A program made the translations under genes and the position numbers. From DASYTH01 sp035762905 (lineage in GTDB: Bacteria > Actinomycetota > Actinomycetes > Mycobacteriales > Pseudonocardiaceae): a stretch of 31,820 nt of DNA. Below the pieces are notes generated by a model that saw only the letters and a program-made list of their open reading frames with translations, ran no database searches and was not told the DNA's origin. Below, piece after piece: positions 16,143 to 23,792 of this stretch. Each line of letters begins with the position of its first letter. The stretch's first letter is position 1. The stretch is from positions 1-31,820 of the forward strand of contig NZ_DASUCC010000110.1 of the NCBI RefSeq assembly GCF_035762905.1. Direction: 5' to 3'.

Positions 16143-16170
16143 ATCATAATCTTGGACGGCCTCAGTTCAA
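16143..16170 (-). promoter_or_regulatory. Promoter of the TIR gene (TTGAAC-16-TATGAT)
   Basis: On the minus strand TTGAAC (16165-16170) and TATGAT (16143-16148) are 16 nt apart. This is the closest match to the sigma-70 consensus that I found in the window and leaves a leader of about 145 nt before the ATG at 15992. Confidence 0.5.
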
Positions 16171-16183
16171 AGCAGAAGTTTAG

Positions 16184-16213
16184 TTGGGCTTCACGTAAAG
16201 TCTGACTTAACGA
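16184..16213 (+). promoter_or_regulatory. Possible promoter and operator of the XRE gene
   Basis: TTGGGC (16184-16189) and TAACGA (16208-16213) are 18 nt apart, a weak promoter. Between and over them lies TAAAGTCTGACTTAA (16196-16210), an imperfect palindrome with perfect AAGTC/GACTT arms. A regulator bound there would cover the XRE promoter and sit 25 bases from the divergent TIR promoter. Confidence 0.35.
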
Positions 16214-16261
16214 TGGGGCAATGTAACGACTGGTCTGCGAATTCCCTCGAGAGGATCAAGC

Positions 16262-17179
16262 GTGATGGAGAGGACAGTTAAGTTTGGGGAGATGCTCGCG
16301 AGCTTGATCCAGCGCAGCGGGTACGGTCGAAATCGTCAAGCTGTCCTGGACGCGGTCGGAGTGACAGCTGCGGCCCTGTCACAGTACGTGCGTGGCCAAA
16401 CTCGCCCGAGCTTCCAACGCCTCCTGGCCTTGGCTGAGTTCTTCGGTGTAAGCCTCGACTACCTGGTCTACGGCGAGCCACTAGCTGCTCCGGCTGATCA
16501 TGGATCCGTAGCGAAGTACGTCGAGCGCGCGATAGTCAACGTCCAGGCGCGGGCGAGTCGACAGTCCGACCTTCTTACTCGTATCGGCCGCGTTCTCGCT
16601 GATCGGGTCAACGAGGTGGCCCGCGAGTTGGCCGAATCCGAGACGGTGGGACGGGAAGGGCTGATCCAGCAGGATGAGGTGCTGCGCGTGGAGCGCTACT
16701 GCCGTCAGGTCGATATCGTCAGCACCGACCTCAGCCCGAACGTCATCGACATCGAGGACGGTGACGTCGTTGCCGGTCGGTTCCTGCAGGTCGTCGCGGC
16801 CAACTTGGCAAAAGGATGTAAGTACCGGTTCTTGCTTGCCGGTATTCAGAGCGAGGCCGTTGTGGCCTTCCGAGATTTACTAGCCAAGGGGATCGGCGGA
16901 GATCATTTACATGAGAATTGCGCGTTCCGCTGGCTGACCATACCGGTAATGACCGGATCTGGCCTGTACCGTCTTGACGCAGGATTCGTGCTTGAAGAAC
17001 CTGGACTCTATACTCAATTCAATAAATACCTTCGCGATGGAGTGTGGCTTGGCTACTTAAACAGTCCGAACGATGACTCCAACGCAGACATGCTGATGAG
17101 CCCTGCCCAAAACGCACAGGCATGTGAGGCGTTCGAAGTGCTGTGGTCGATGGGCCGTTCGAATACGATAGGTAATTGA
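16262..17179 (+). CDS. XRE-family regulator with large C-terminal domain
   Basis: A 305-residue protein starting GTG ATG, with GAGAGGA six bases upstream of the GTG; ATG 16265 is equally possible. An N-terminal lambda-repressor-like HTH spans residues about 8-72 (FGEMLASLIQRSG, RQAVLDAVGVTAAALSQYVRGQTRPSFQRLLALAEFFGVSLDYLVYG). Residues 85-140 form a helical linker. Residues 145-300 make an alpha/beta domain (QVDIVSTDLSPNVIDIEDGDVVAGRFLQVVAANLAKGCKYRFLLAG) that resembles the phospholipase-D-like or sensor-like domains found behind HTHs in other bacterial regulators; the HKD catalytic motif is not seen. It is divergent from the TIR gene and has clearly lower GC than most of the window. It probably regulates the TIR gene and itself. 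Confidence 0.85.
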   Translation: MMERTVKFGEMLASLIQRSGYGRNRQAVLDAVGVTAAALSQYVRGQTRPSFQRLLALAEFFGVSLDYLVYGEPLAAPADHGSVAKYVERAIVNVQARASRQSDLLTRIGRVLADRVNEVARELAESETVGREGLIQQDEVLRVERYCRQVDIVSTDLSPNVIDIEDGDVVAGRFLQVVAANLAKGCKYRFLLAGIQSEAVVAFRDLLAKGIGGDHLHENCAFRWLTIPVMTGSGLYRLDAGFVLEEPGLYTQFNKYLRDGVWLGYLNSPNDDSNADMLMSPAQNAQACEAFEVLWSMGRSNTIGN

Positions 17180-17319
17180 GCGAACACGACTAGTGACCAT
17201 CCCGAATTGTGAGACTTGCGGCCGAACCGTGGGCGTGATGATCTCGCCCTGGTGGCGACCACACATGGCCGTATCCACTTTGGGTTCTGCCGTCGTCTGC
17301 ACTGTTTGGGGTTCGTGCG

Positions 17320-17325
17320 TATGGT
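17320..17325 (+). promoter_or_regulatory. -10 box TATGGT of a leaderless gene
   Basis: TATGGT ends six bases before GTG 17332, the same geometry as the other leaderless genes here. No convincing -35 box is seen and no ribosome binding site precedes the GTG. Confidence 0.4.
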
Positions 17326-17331
17326 GGCGTG

Positions 17332-17874
17332 GTGACTGTGATCACCAGTGGTGCGGTGGTCGGGCGGGTGGTCAAAGTGGAGGACCACCCCCGGGCTGAC
17401 CGAATCTGGCTCGCGCATGTGGACCTGGGCTGTGGCGAGGGTCCGGTGCAGATCGTGTTCGGTGGTCGACCAGTGGTGACGGCAGAGAGCCTTGTCGCGG
17501 TGGCGCCACCCGGTGCTACGGTTGCCACCGTCCGGACTGTGAGAAGGATGCGAAGACGTAGCTACAGAGGTGAATCCTCGTACGGCATGTTGTGCAGTCT
17601 CGATGAGCTTGGGTGGGCGGTAGGGGCTCCGGACGAGGTCGCGGTCCTCAAAAATGTTCGTGCAGGGGAATCACTTGACGGTGTGTCGCCGGTCCGGCGC
17701 TCGGAGATAGTCAAGGGTCCCAGACATCGATCGTCTGGCTGTTGGTGTTCATCTGGACCATGTTGGGCCCGCTCCAGGGCAACCCGACTCAGGGCTTTTT
17801 TCCGTGATGAATCTGGTTCGCCGGGATGGCCACCGTACGGCGAAGGGCTGAATCCCGCTCTACGGGACCGCTGA
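17332..17874 (+). CDS. Stand-alone PheT-type tRNA-binding domain protein
   Basis: A 180-residue frame whose first 115 residues match the EMAP/PheT N-terminal tRNA-binding fold: GAVVGRVVKVEDHPRADRIWLAHVDLG, VQIVFGGRPVV, LVAVAPPGATV and YRGESSYGMLCSLDELGWAVG. In PheT the equivalent glycines and the SxGMLCS segment shape the OB fold. The protein lacks every other PheT domain, so it cannot be an aminoacyl-tRNA synthetase by itself; it may bind tRNA or another RNA in trans. The last 60 residues (SGCWCSSGPCWARSRATRLRAFFRD) have odd composition and may be a frameshifted or acquired tail. GTG 17332 suits a leaderless start; GTG 17329 is adjacent. It follows the XRE gene by 152 nt and ends one base before the end of the convergent DUF4241 gene. 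Confidence 0.8.
   Translation: MTVITSGAVVGRVVKVEDHPRADRIWLAHVDLGCGEGPVQIVFGGRPVVTAESLVAVAPPGATVATVRTVRRMRRRSYRGESSYGMLCSLDELGWAVGAPDEVAVLKNVRAGESLDGVSPVRRSEIVKGPRHRSSGCWCSSGPCWARSRATRLRAFFRDESGSPGWPPYGEGLNPALRDR
17720..17738. repeat. Short hairpin in the 3' part of the tRNA-binding gene
   Basis: CCAGAC and GTCTGG pair perfectly around a 7-nt loop. It begins where the encoded protein stops resembling the tRNA-binding family, so it may mark an old junction or a former terminator. Confidence 0.3.
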
Positions 17875-17875
17875 C

Positions 17876-18691
17876 TCAGTCCACGACGAGGAAGTCGGTG
17901 ACGAATACGGCGGGCTGGTTGGTGGCGGTCCAGCCGATCCAGGTTGGGTAGGCGCCGTCGCCGAGGCCGGAGTTGAAGGCGATCACGTTGTGGCCGCTGA
18001 CGGGATCGGGCACGTCCCAGCCGCCTGGCTCGAGGCCGGTGTCGTCCATCTGTTCGGACAGTTGGCCTTCGGGTCCGCCGATCCGCTGTAGTGCCGGTAT
18101 CGACGCGGCGTCCAGGAAGGCCGCCGTTCCGGTGTCGACGCCGAACCCGAAGAACTCGTTGGGCTGCAGGGTCGTTGGGTCGTCGCCGGGCCGCAACGCC
18201 AGGTCCCACCGGGTGACCGGCTCCGGGCGGATCGTGAGTCGGGCCGCCACCACCCGCGTTCCCAACCGGAGCGGCGTGTCGCCCGCGGGTTGGGTGAGCG
18301 AGATCGACACCGGGTACCTGCCGGGCGGAACCGCCACCTGAAAAGGTTGTTCGGTATCCGGAAAGTCCGCCAGCACGAACGGATCGCACGCGATCAGCCG
18401 GCCGGACGGCAGGTCAAGGGTGCCGACCTCACGCACGGCGAGCACCGCCGGGTCACCCTCCACCCGCACCGGCGCCCCGGGCTGGAACAGCGACTCGAAA
18501 CCGGTACGGCGGATCGGTGGCCCCGGGTCCTGCGGCACCGGAGCCGGTTGCGGGTCCGCGGCCGCGGTACCACCGCGCTCACCATTGCGCCAGTCCCGCA
18601 GGCTGACCGCCCACGCCCCGACGAACAACACGACCACCAGCCACCACACGCCTTGGCGACTCCACCACGAAGGCCTCGTATCGACGATCAT
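17876..18691 (-). CDS. Membrane-anchored DUF4241 protein
   Basis: A 271-residue protein beginning at ATG 18691 after GGGGGAACAG. A single membrane segment at about residues 15-33 (VWWLVVVLFVGAWAVSL) is followed by a Pro-rich linker and an extracytoplasmic domain. The domain ends with ATNQPAVFVTDFLVVD and includes FFGFGVDTGTAAFLDA and GDGAYPTWIGWTATN, which match DUF4241 proteins (VDxGxxxFxD and YPTWxG motifs). DUF4241 proteins have no established biochemical role; some cytosolic members are linked to immunity-type gene neighbourhoods, from memory. The membrane-anchored form is less usual. It is divergent from the GH76 gene. Confidence 0.82.
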   Translation of the reverse strand: MIVDTRPSWWSRQGVWWLVVVLFVGAWAVSLRDWRNGERGGTAAADPQPAPVPQDPGPPIRRTGFESLFQPGAPVRVEGDPAVLAVREVGTLDLPSGRLIACDPFVLADFPDTEQPFQVAVPPGRYPVSISLTQPAGDTPLRLGTRVVAARLTIRPEPVTRWDLALRPGDDPTTLQPNEFFGFGVDTGTAAFLDAASIPALQRIGGPEGQLSEQMDDTGLEPGGWDVPDPVSGHNVIAFNSGLGDGAYPTWIGWTATNQPAVFVTDFLVVD

Positions 18692-18850
18692 CTGTTCCCC
18701 CAGGTCGGCCGGGCGGCAAAGATACCCGACCGCAGCCGGGCCGTCGGGGTCGGGTTGTGCGGGGTTGTTTGTGCGGCGGGCACTCCGGAATCGCACAACG
18801 CCGGATCGGCTATACCTGCACCTCGAGTGCGAGTTCACCGAGGGGGAACG

Positions 18851-20056
18851 ATGCGAAACCACGTCGACGGGTCCGGCGGCCTGTCCCGGCGCACGGCGTT
18901 GGCCGCCGGTCTCGGCGTCACCGTCGGGGTGGCCAACGGGTTGCTCGGCACGCCCGTCGCGCGGGCCGACGACGGGCCCTCGGCACGGAGCCGGGCGAAG
19001 TTCGCGCACCGGGCGCAGGACACCTACGCCGCGCTGCTGCGCCACTACTACGACCCGGCGACCTCGTTCTTCCTCGAGGAGTTCCCGCGCACCGGCGGCA
19101 ACCCCTGGTCCTATGTCTGGCCGTTCTCCCAGGCGCTGATCGGAACCCAACTGCTGTCCGGCATTCCCGGCATCGGCGGACGCTACCGCGACGACCTCGC
19201 CGACCGGTACACCGCGCTGGAGGCCTACTGGAACCGCGAGACCACCCCACCCGGCTACGACTCGTACCTGCGGCCGCCACTCGGTCAGGGCGGGGACAAG
19301 TTCTATGACGACAACGAGTGGCTCGCGCTCGCGTTCCTGCAGCGGCACTACCTGACCCCGGGCGGTGACCGCGCCGCCATCCGGCGTGCCGCCGAGATCT
19401 TCGACCTACTGGTGTTCGGCTGGGACACCGATCCCACGCATCCCCTTCCCGGTGGCGTGTTCTGGACCCAGGCGCCGTGGAGCAACGACCGCAACACCGT
19501 GTCGAACGCGCCCGGAGCGGAAGTCGGTCTGCACCTCTACCTGCTCACCGGCCGGCGGTACTACCTCGACTGGGCGACCCGGATGTACGACTGGGTCCGG
19601 ACCAACATGCTCGCGCCGAACGGTCTCTACTGGGACCACGTCGATCTGGCCGGCGTCATCGAGCAGACCCAGTGGACCTACAACCAAGGCGTCATGATCG
19701 GCGCGGGTGCGCTGCTGTACCGCGCGACCGGCCGCCGCGCCTACCTCGAACACGCCCTGGACACCGCCACCAGAGCACTCGCCTACTACGCCGAAGAGGA
19801 CCGCTACTTCACCCAACCCCGGTTCACCGCGATCCTCTTCGCCAACCTCCTGCTGCTCTCCACCGTCGTCCCCAACCCGGTGTACCGGGCCACTCTGGAG
19901 TGGTTCGCCGACGAGTCCCGCCGCCGGTTCCGCGACCCCGCCACCGGCATCTACCACTTCTTCCCCGGCTCGGTCAGCCTCCTCGAACAGTCCGCCATGA
20001 TCCGCGTCGAGGCCATGCTGGCCTGGGATCGAGCCGACTACCGCAAGCTGACCTGA
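18851..20056 (+). CDS. Secreted GH76-family glycoside hydrolase
   Basis: A 401-residue enzyme with a twin-arginine-like signal (LSRRTALAAGLGVTVGVANGL, cleavage near ARADD). It has an (alpha/alpha)6 barrel composition, and the adjacent acidic pair Asp153-Asp154 in KFYDDNEWLALAFL is the catalytic signature of GH76 endo-alpha-1,6-mannanases. WTYNQGVMIGAGALLYRATG near residue 275 is also characteristic. The likely substrate is alpha-1,6-linked mannan, for example fungal cell wall mannan or actinobacterial lipomannan. AGGGGGAACG precedes ATG 18851 closely. It is convergent with the GNAT gene, with 17 nt between the stops. Confidence 0.88.
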   Translation: MRNHVDGSGGLSRRTALAAGLGVTVGVANGLLGTPVARADDGPSARSRAKFAHRAQDTYAALLRHYYDPATSFFLEEFPRTGGNPWSYVWPFSQALIGTQLLSGIPGIGGRYRDDLADRYTALEAYWNRETTPPGYDSYLRPPLGQGGDKFYDDNEWLALAFLQRHYLTPGGDRAAIRRAAEIFDLLVFGWDTDPTHPLPGGVFWTQAPWSNDRNTVSNAPGAEVGLHLYLLTGRRYYLDWATRMYDWVRTNMLAPNGLYWDHVDLAGVIEQTQWTYNQGVMIGAGALLYRATGRRAYLEHALDTATRALAYYAEEDRYFTQPRFTAILFANLLLLSTVVPNPVYRATLEWFADESRRRFRDPATGIYHFFPGSVSLLEQSAMIRVEAMLAWDRADYRKLT

Positions 20057-20073
20057 CCCCGACCGAACGCGGC

Positions 20074-20547
20074 CTAGTCAAGGCGCAGGATCGTTTCCTC
20101 GATCTCCGTGTTCCGCGCCTTGGCGAACGCGATCTCCGTGCCCGTGCTGACGAATCCCGCCCGCTGCAACACCTTGAGCGATCCCACGTTGTCGCTCGCG
20201 GCGCGGGCGAACACCGGCCGCACCGGAACCGATTCCAGCAACAGGGCGAGCGCCCGGCCGGCGATGCCCTGCCCCCAGAACGCTCTGTCGATCCAGTACG
20301 TGACCTCGGTGTCGCCCTCGATGACGAAACTCGCGATGCTGCCGACGAGTTGTCCATCGACCGTGACAGCGTGGGGGTTGCACTCGGGAGAAGTCCTGAT
20401 CTTCGCCATGTGGACATCGAATGCGGTGCGGTCGTCGGGATCCCGCCAAACGAAGGCCGCCATCCGGACCGACTCCGGATCCCGCTGCAGTTCGAACAGG
20501 GCATCGAGGTCGGAGTCCTCGATCCGCCGCAGTGCCACCTCAGCCAC
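20074..20547 (-). CDS. GNAT-family N-acetyltransferase
   Basis: A 157-residue cytosolic acetyltransferase of the RimJ/RimL type. It starts VAEVALRRIEDSDLDALFELQRDPESVRMAAF, contains the strand-turn EVTYWIDRAFWGQGIAGRALALLL, whose GQGIAG is the acetyl-CoA pyrophosphate-binding loop, and ends with SDNVGSLKVLQRAGFVSTGTEI, the typical motif B region. GTG 20547 is preferred because GAGGGGGCG lies just upstream; GTG 20574 is in frame but has no such site. The substrate is unknown. It lies 66 nt downstream of the secreted protein gene on the same strand. Confidence 0.88.
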   Translation of the reverse strand: MAEVALRRIEDSDLDALFELQRDPESVRMAAFVWRDPDDRTAFDVHMAKIRTSPECNPHAVTVDGQLVGSIASFVIEGDTEVTYWIDRAFWGQGIAGRALALLLESVPVRPVFARAASDNVGSLKVLQRAGFVSTGTEIAFAKARNTEIEETILRLD

Positions 20548-20613
20548 AAGCGCCCCCTCAGACCTGGTCGGCACCGATCAGTGCGCTGACCGTACCAGCA
20601 GCCGGACCACGAG

Positions 20614-21525
20614 CTACGGCACCGGGGTTCGGGACACCAGCTCGGTCCATCGGCTACTGCTGGCCGGGCGCCAGGAATGGACGAACCAACCCTCGACGGA
20701 CTGGCCGGAGTTGCTCCGGGCGCGGCCGTACATCCCGCGAACGTAGCCGATGACCTTCTTCGTGCCCTCCTCGTATGCCGGGCTGGTGATCGGATCGACA
20801 TCGCAGAGCCGGATTCGGTCGTTCTTCTTGACGACCGCTCGGATCTGGCCGCCACCGGGGTTCTTCCTGGCCGTGTCCTGCGCGTCGGTCAGCCAACTCC
20901 ACAACAGATAGTTGTAGTGCAGGCCCGGCGGGTGGAACTCGCCGTCGACCTGGGCCGGATCGCCGTAGTTGTCCCAGTCCGAGGATTTCTGGTTCGGCTT
21001 GTACTGGAAGCTCTCCGGAATCTGGCCCGGATTGTTGAAGTACACGACGTTCTTGGTGCGGGCGCACGGCCGGCCGTTTCGGGCTCCGGGGGAGACCGGC
21101 CGGCGAAGCTTCTTGAGGCCCGCCTGGCTCAGGTCGTCGGCCCGCACGTGGCCGTGCCGGATGGCTTCGGGGTCCTGCTCCGTCGAACCGGTGTAACCGC
21201 GCTGCAGGTACATGAGGCTGCCGTTGATCCGTACCGGGGGGAACTTGCTGATCCGCAGTTCACCGTCGTCGCACGGTTTCTTGCCGCCCCAGGTGACACC
21301 GTTGAACCGGAAGGTCGTGTCGGAACCGTCCAGCGCCCACATTTCGATGGGCGCCTTGGGATCGCGCGGTCGCACGCATTCGTAGGCCACGCCTTCACCG
21401 TCGTCGTCCATGGGTCCGTTGTATCTGCTCGCCGGTTCGGCCGCATTGGCGGGAGAAACCAGGACGAATGTCACCGCCAACGCCGCCGTGATACCCAGCC
21501 CGGCCCGGATCGGAATTCTCACCAT
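20614..21525 (-). CDS. Secreted protein of unknown function
   Basis: A 303-residue exported protein that I do not recognise. ATG 21525 has GGAG upstream and starts a signal peptide (MVRIPIRAGLGITAALAVTFVLV, cleavage near SPANAAE). The mature part has five Cys (in YECVRPRD, KKPCDDGE, GRPCARTK and LCDVDP, with others absent), many Tyr, Trp and Pro-Gly turns (YFNNPGQIPESFQYKPNQKSSDWDNYG, HPPGLHYNYLLWSWLTDAQDT), and few long helices. This suggests a compact extracellular fold. GEFHPPGLHYNYLLWSW looks like a possible conserved motif. It may form a transcription unit with the GNAT gene. The divergent NhaA gene starts 242 nt away. Confidence 0.7.
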   Translation of the reverse strand: MVRIPIRAGLGITAALAVTFVLVSPANAAEPASRYNGPMDDDGEGVAYECVRPRDPKAPIEMWALDGSDTTFRFNGVTWGGKKPCDDGELRISKFPPVRINGSLMYLQRGYTGSTEQDPEAIRHGHVRADDLSQAGLKKLRRPVSPGARNGRPCARTKNVVYFNNPGQIPESFQYKPNQKSSDWDNYGDPAQVDGEFHPPGLHYNYLLWSWLTDAQDTARKNPGGGQIRAVVKKNDRIRLCDVDPITSPAYEEGTKKVIGYVRGMYGRARSNSGQSVEGWFVHSWRPASSSRWTELVSRTPVP

Positions 21526-21755
21526 GTTCTCCGCTCTCACCCCTGTAATCGGACCCCCATGGTGGCCGAATGTGCCAAAGCAACTCCAAGCCAGGTGCAC
21601 GCCGAGGCAAACTCGTTGCACGGCCGGCACCGGTCACCCGCAGCATCGCCCGGTGACGGCAGGTTCACCCGGAGGGCTGGGATTCCGGCCCGTTCGGGGC
21701 GAACCTTGCGAGATGGCGGGTGTTGGTTCCAGTCGTGGGATTTCCCGTGCTGGCC

Positions 21756-21761
21756 CAGAAT
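21756..21761 (+). promoter_or_regulatory. -10 box CAGAAT of the leaderless nhaA gene
   Basis: CAGAAT ends six bases before ATG 21768 with no ribosome binding site between. The sequence CCCAGAATC and the six-base gap are identical to the arrangement before GTG 13735. No good -35 is visible. Confidence 0.4.
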
Positions 21762-21767
21762 CCGGGC

Positions 21768-23651
21768 ATGACGGATGCCAAGGCGCCCTTCTCCGGACGG
21801 ACCGCGTGGGCACGCAACCTGCAGACACCGCTGCGGATGTTCCTGCGGACCGAGACCGGAAGCGCCGCCGTCCTGCTGGCGGCCACCGTGGTGGCGCTGG
21901 TATGGGTCAATCTGGACGCGAGGTCCTACGAGTCGTTCTGGCACACCGAGCTGTCCATCGCGGCCGGTGACCACGGCGTCGCGCTGGACTTCCGCCACTG
22001 GATCAACGCCGGCCTGATGACGTTCTTCTTCTTCGTCGTCGGGCTGGAGGCGCGCCGCGAGTTCGACATGGGCGAGCTGCGCGAGCGGCGCCGGCTGATG
22101 CTGCCGGTGGTTGCCGGGCTGGCCGGGATGGTGGTCCCGATCCTGATCTACCTGCTGCTCAACGCAGGCAAGGAAACCGCGGCCGGCTGGGGCACCGCGA
22201 TGTCCACCGACACCGCGTTCGCCCTCGGCGTCCTCGCCGTCGTCGGACCCCGGTTCCCGGCGGCGCTGCGGGTGTTCGTGCTGACCGTCACGGTGGTCGA
22301 CGACCTGGTGGCACTGGTGGTCATCACCGCCGTCTACAGCGAACACCACGTATCGGCGCCGCCGCTGCTGGTCGCGATCGCGATCTTCGGCGTGGTCCTG
22401 ACGCTCAAGACCGTCCGGGTGCGCAACAGCCCCATGTACTTCCTGCTCGGCCTCGCGGTGTGGGTCGGGCTGGTGAACGCCGGGGTCGAGCCGATCATCG
22501 TCGGGCTGGCCATGGGGCTGTTGACCTACGCCCAGCCCCCGGCCCGGGTCGACCTCGAGCACGCCTACCGCAGTTTCCGGCTGTTTCGCGTGCATCCGAC
22601 GCCGGAGGCGGCCCGCGAGGCCGACATCCGGGTGCGCCGGGCGATCTCCCCCAACGAGCGGCTGGCCATGCTGTTCCACCCGTGGACCAGTTACCTGATC
22701 GTGCCCCTGTTCGCGCTGGCCAACGCCGGCGTCGTGATCAACGGCGAGCTGGTGTCCCGCGCGGTCACCTCGCCGGTGACGCTCGGCATCGTGATCGGCT
22801 CCGTGCTCGGCAAGCTGATCGGCACCGTCGGCGGCACGGTGCTGGTCACCCGGCTGAGCCGGGGCCGGCTGCGCCCCCCGGTCGGCTGGGCCGCGGTGGC
22901 CGGATCCGGTCTGCTGATGGGCGTCGGGTTCACCGTGTCGCTGCTGATCGCGTCCCTGGCCTTCACCGGCGACACCTTGGACGAGGCCAAATTCGGCATC
23001 CTGTCCGCGGCGCTGCTCGGCTCGGTGCTGGCCTGGGCGCTGTCCCGCGCCACCGCGCTGCTGCCCGCACCGGTGCGCGACCGCGCGCTGCTCGGCACCG
23101 CGGAGCGCGTCGTCGACCTGGCCGTGCCGGTCGACCCGGACCGGGACCACATCCGCGGCCCGCACCAGGCACCGATCACGGTGGTCGAGTACGGCGACTT
23201 GGAATGCCCCTGGTGCCACACCGCCGACGACGTGGTGCGCCGGCTGCTGGACGATTGCGGCGACGTGCGCTACGTCTGGCGGCACCTGCCGATCGGCGAG
23301 GTCCATCCGAACGCGACGCTGGCGGCGCAGGCGTGCGAAGCGGCCGCGGCCCAGGGCCGGTTCTGGGACATGCACGCACTGCTGCTGGAGTACCAGAAGG
23401 AGTTGCTGCCGATGCAACTGGTCCGGCACGCGGCGCGGCTCGGCCTCAACGTGAGCCAGTTCTCTGCCGACCTGCGCGGGAACGCCGGCGCCGGATGGGT
23501 CGCCCAGGACGTGGACTCCGCCGACCTGAGCGGGGTGTCCGGCACGCCGACCTTCTTCATCAACGGTCTTCGCCACCACGGAAACTTCGACCTCGACGCG
23601 CTCTCCGCCGCGATCCGCGACGCCCGGCGGCGTACCGAACTGGTTCCCTAG
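21768..23651 (+). CDS. nhaA: Na+/H+ antiporter NhaA fused to a DsbA-like thioredoxin domain
   Basis: A 627-residue fusion. Residues about 20-435 form the NhaA antiporter with the expected membrane helices. Asp178-Asp179 in TVVDDLVAL are the ion-binding pair, TDTAFALGVLAVVG is the unwound helix region, and Lys349 in VLGKLIG matches the conserved Lys of the core. Residues about 450-627 form a thioredoxin-fold domain with active site Cys480-Pro-Trp-Cys483 in YGDLECPWCHT and cis-proline in SGTPTFFI (Pro594). Such NhaA-thioredoxin fusions are known in actinobacteria, but their coupling is not understood. The topology would decide whether the redox domain faces outside (DsbA-like) or the cytosol. 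ATG 21768 is preferred as a leaderless start. Confidence 0.93.
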   Translation: MTDAKAPFSGRTAWARNLQTPLRMFLRTETGSAAVLLAATVVALVWVNLDARSYESFWHTELSIAAGDHGVALDFRHWINAGLMTFFFFVVGLEARREFDMGELRERRRLMLPVVAGLAGMVVPILIYLLLNAGKETAAGWGTAMSTDTAFALGVLAVVGPRFPAALRVFVLTVTVVDDLVALVVITAVYSEHHVSAPPLLVAIAIFGVVLTLKTVRVRNSPMYFLLGLAVWVGLVNAGVEPIIVGLAMGLLTYAQPPARVDLEHAYRSFRLFRVHPTPEAAREADIRVRRAISPNERLAMLFHPWTSYLIVPLFALANAGVVINGELVSRAVTSPVTLGIVIGSVLGKLIGTVGGTVLVTRLSRGRLRPPVGWAAVAGSGLLMGVGFTVSLLIASLAFTGDTLDEAKFGILSAALLGSVLAWALSRATALLPAPVRDRALLGTAERVVDLAVPVDPDRDHIRGPHQAPITVVEYGDLECPWCHTADDVVRRLLDDCGDVRYVWRHLPIGEVHPNATLAAQACEAAAAQGRFWDMHALLLEYQKELLPMQLVRHAARLGLNVSQFSADLRGNAGAGWVAQDVDSADLSGVSGTPTFFINGLRHHGNFDLDALSAAIRDARRRTELVP

Positions 23652-23713
23652 CGGTCGACCCCGGAGGCGTTCCACGGTGCCGGCCAGGACCTGCGTTCCG
23701 GCTCAAGTGGACG

Positions 23714-23751
23714 TAGTGTGTCCTGGGCGCGCATGGTGACGAGACCGTCAC
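23714..23751 (+). promoter_or_regulatory. Possible -10 box and inverted repeat upstream of the giant repeat gene
   Basis: TAGTGT (23714-23719) is the same -10 word as in the arabinan promoter, but no good -35 is seen. Downstream, GTGACG (23736-23741) and CGTCAC (23746-23751) form a perfect 6-bp inverted repeat with centre AGAC in the leader, 41 bases before the start codon. Confidence 0.3.
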
Positions 23752-23792
23752 ACGGAGCGTTGGCTCCCGACACCTCATCGTAGGAGCAGCCG

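Noticed and set aside
17700..17875. Insertion sequence remnant
   Set aside because: The composition and reading frame look odd, but I could not recognise a transposase segment, terminal repeats or a target duplication, so I list it only as a question under the tRNA-binding gene.
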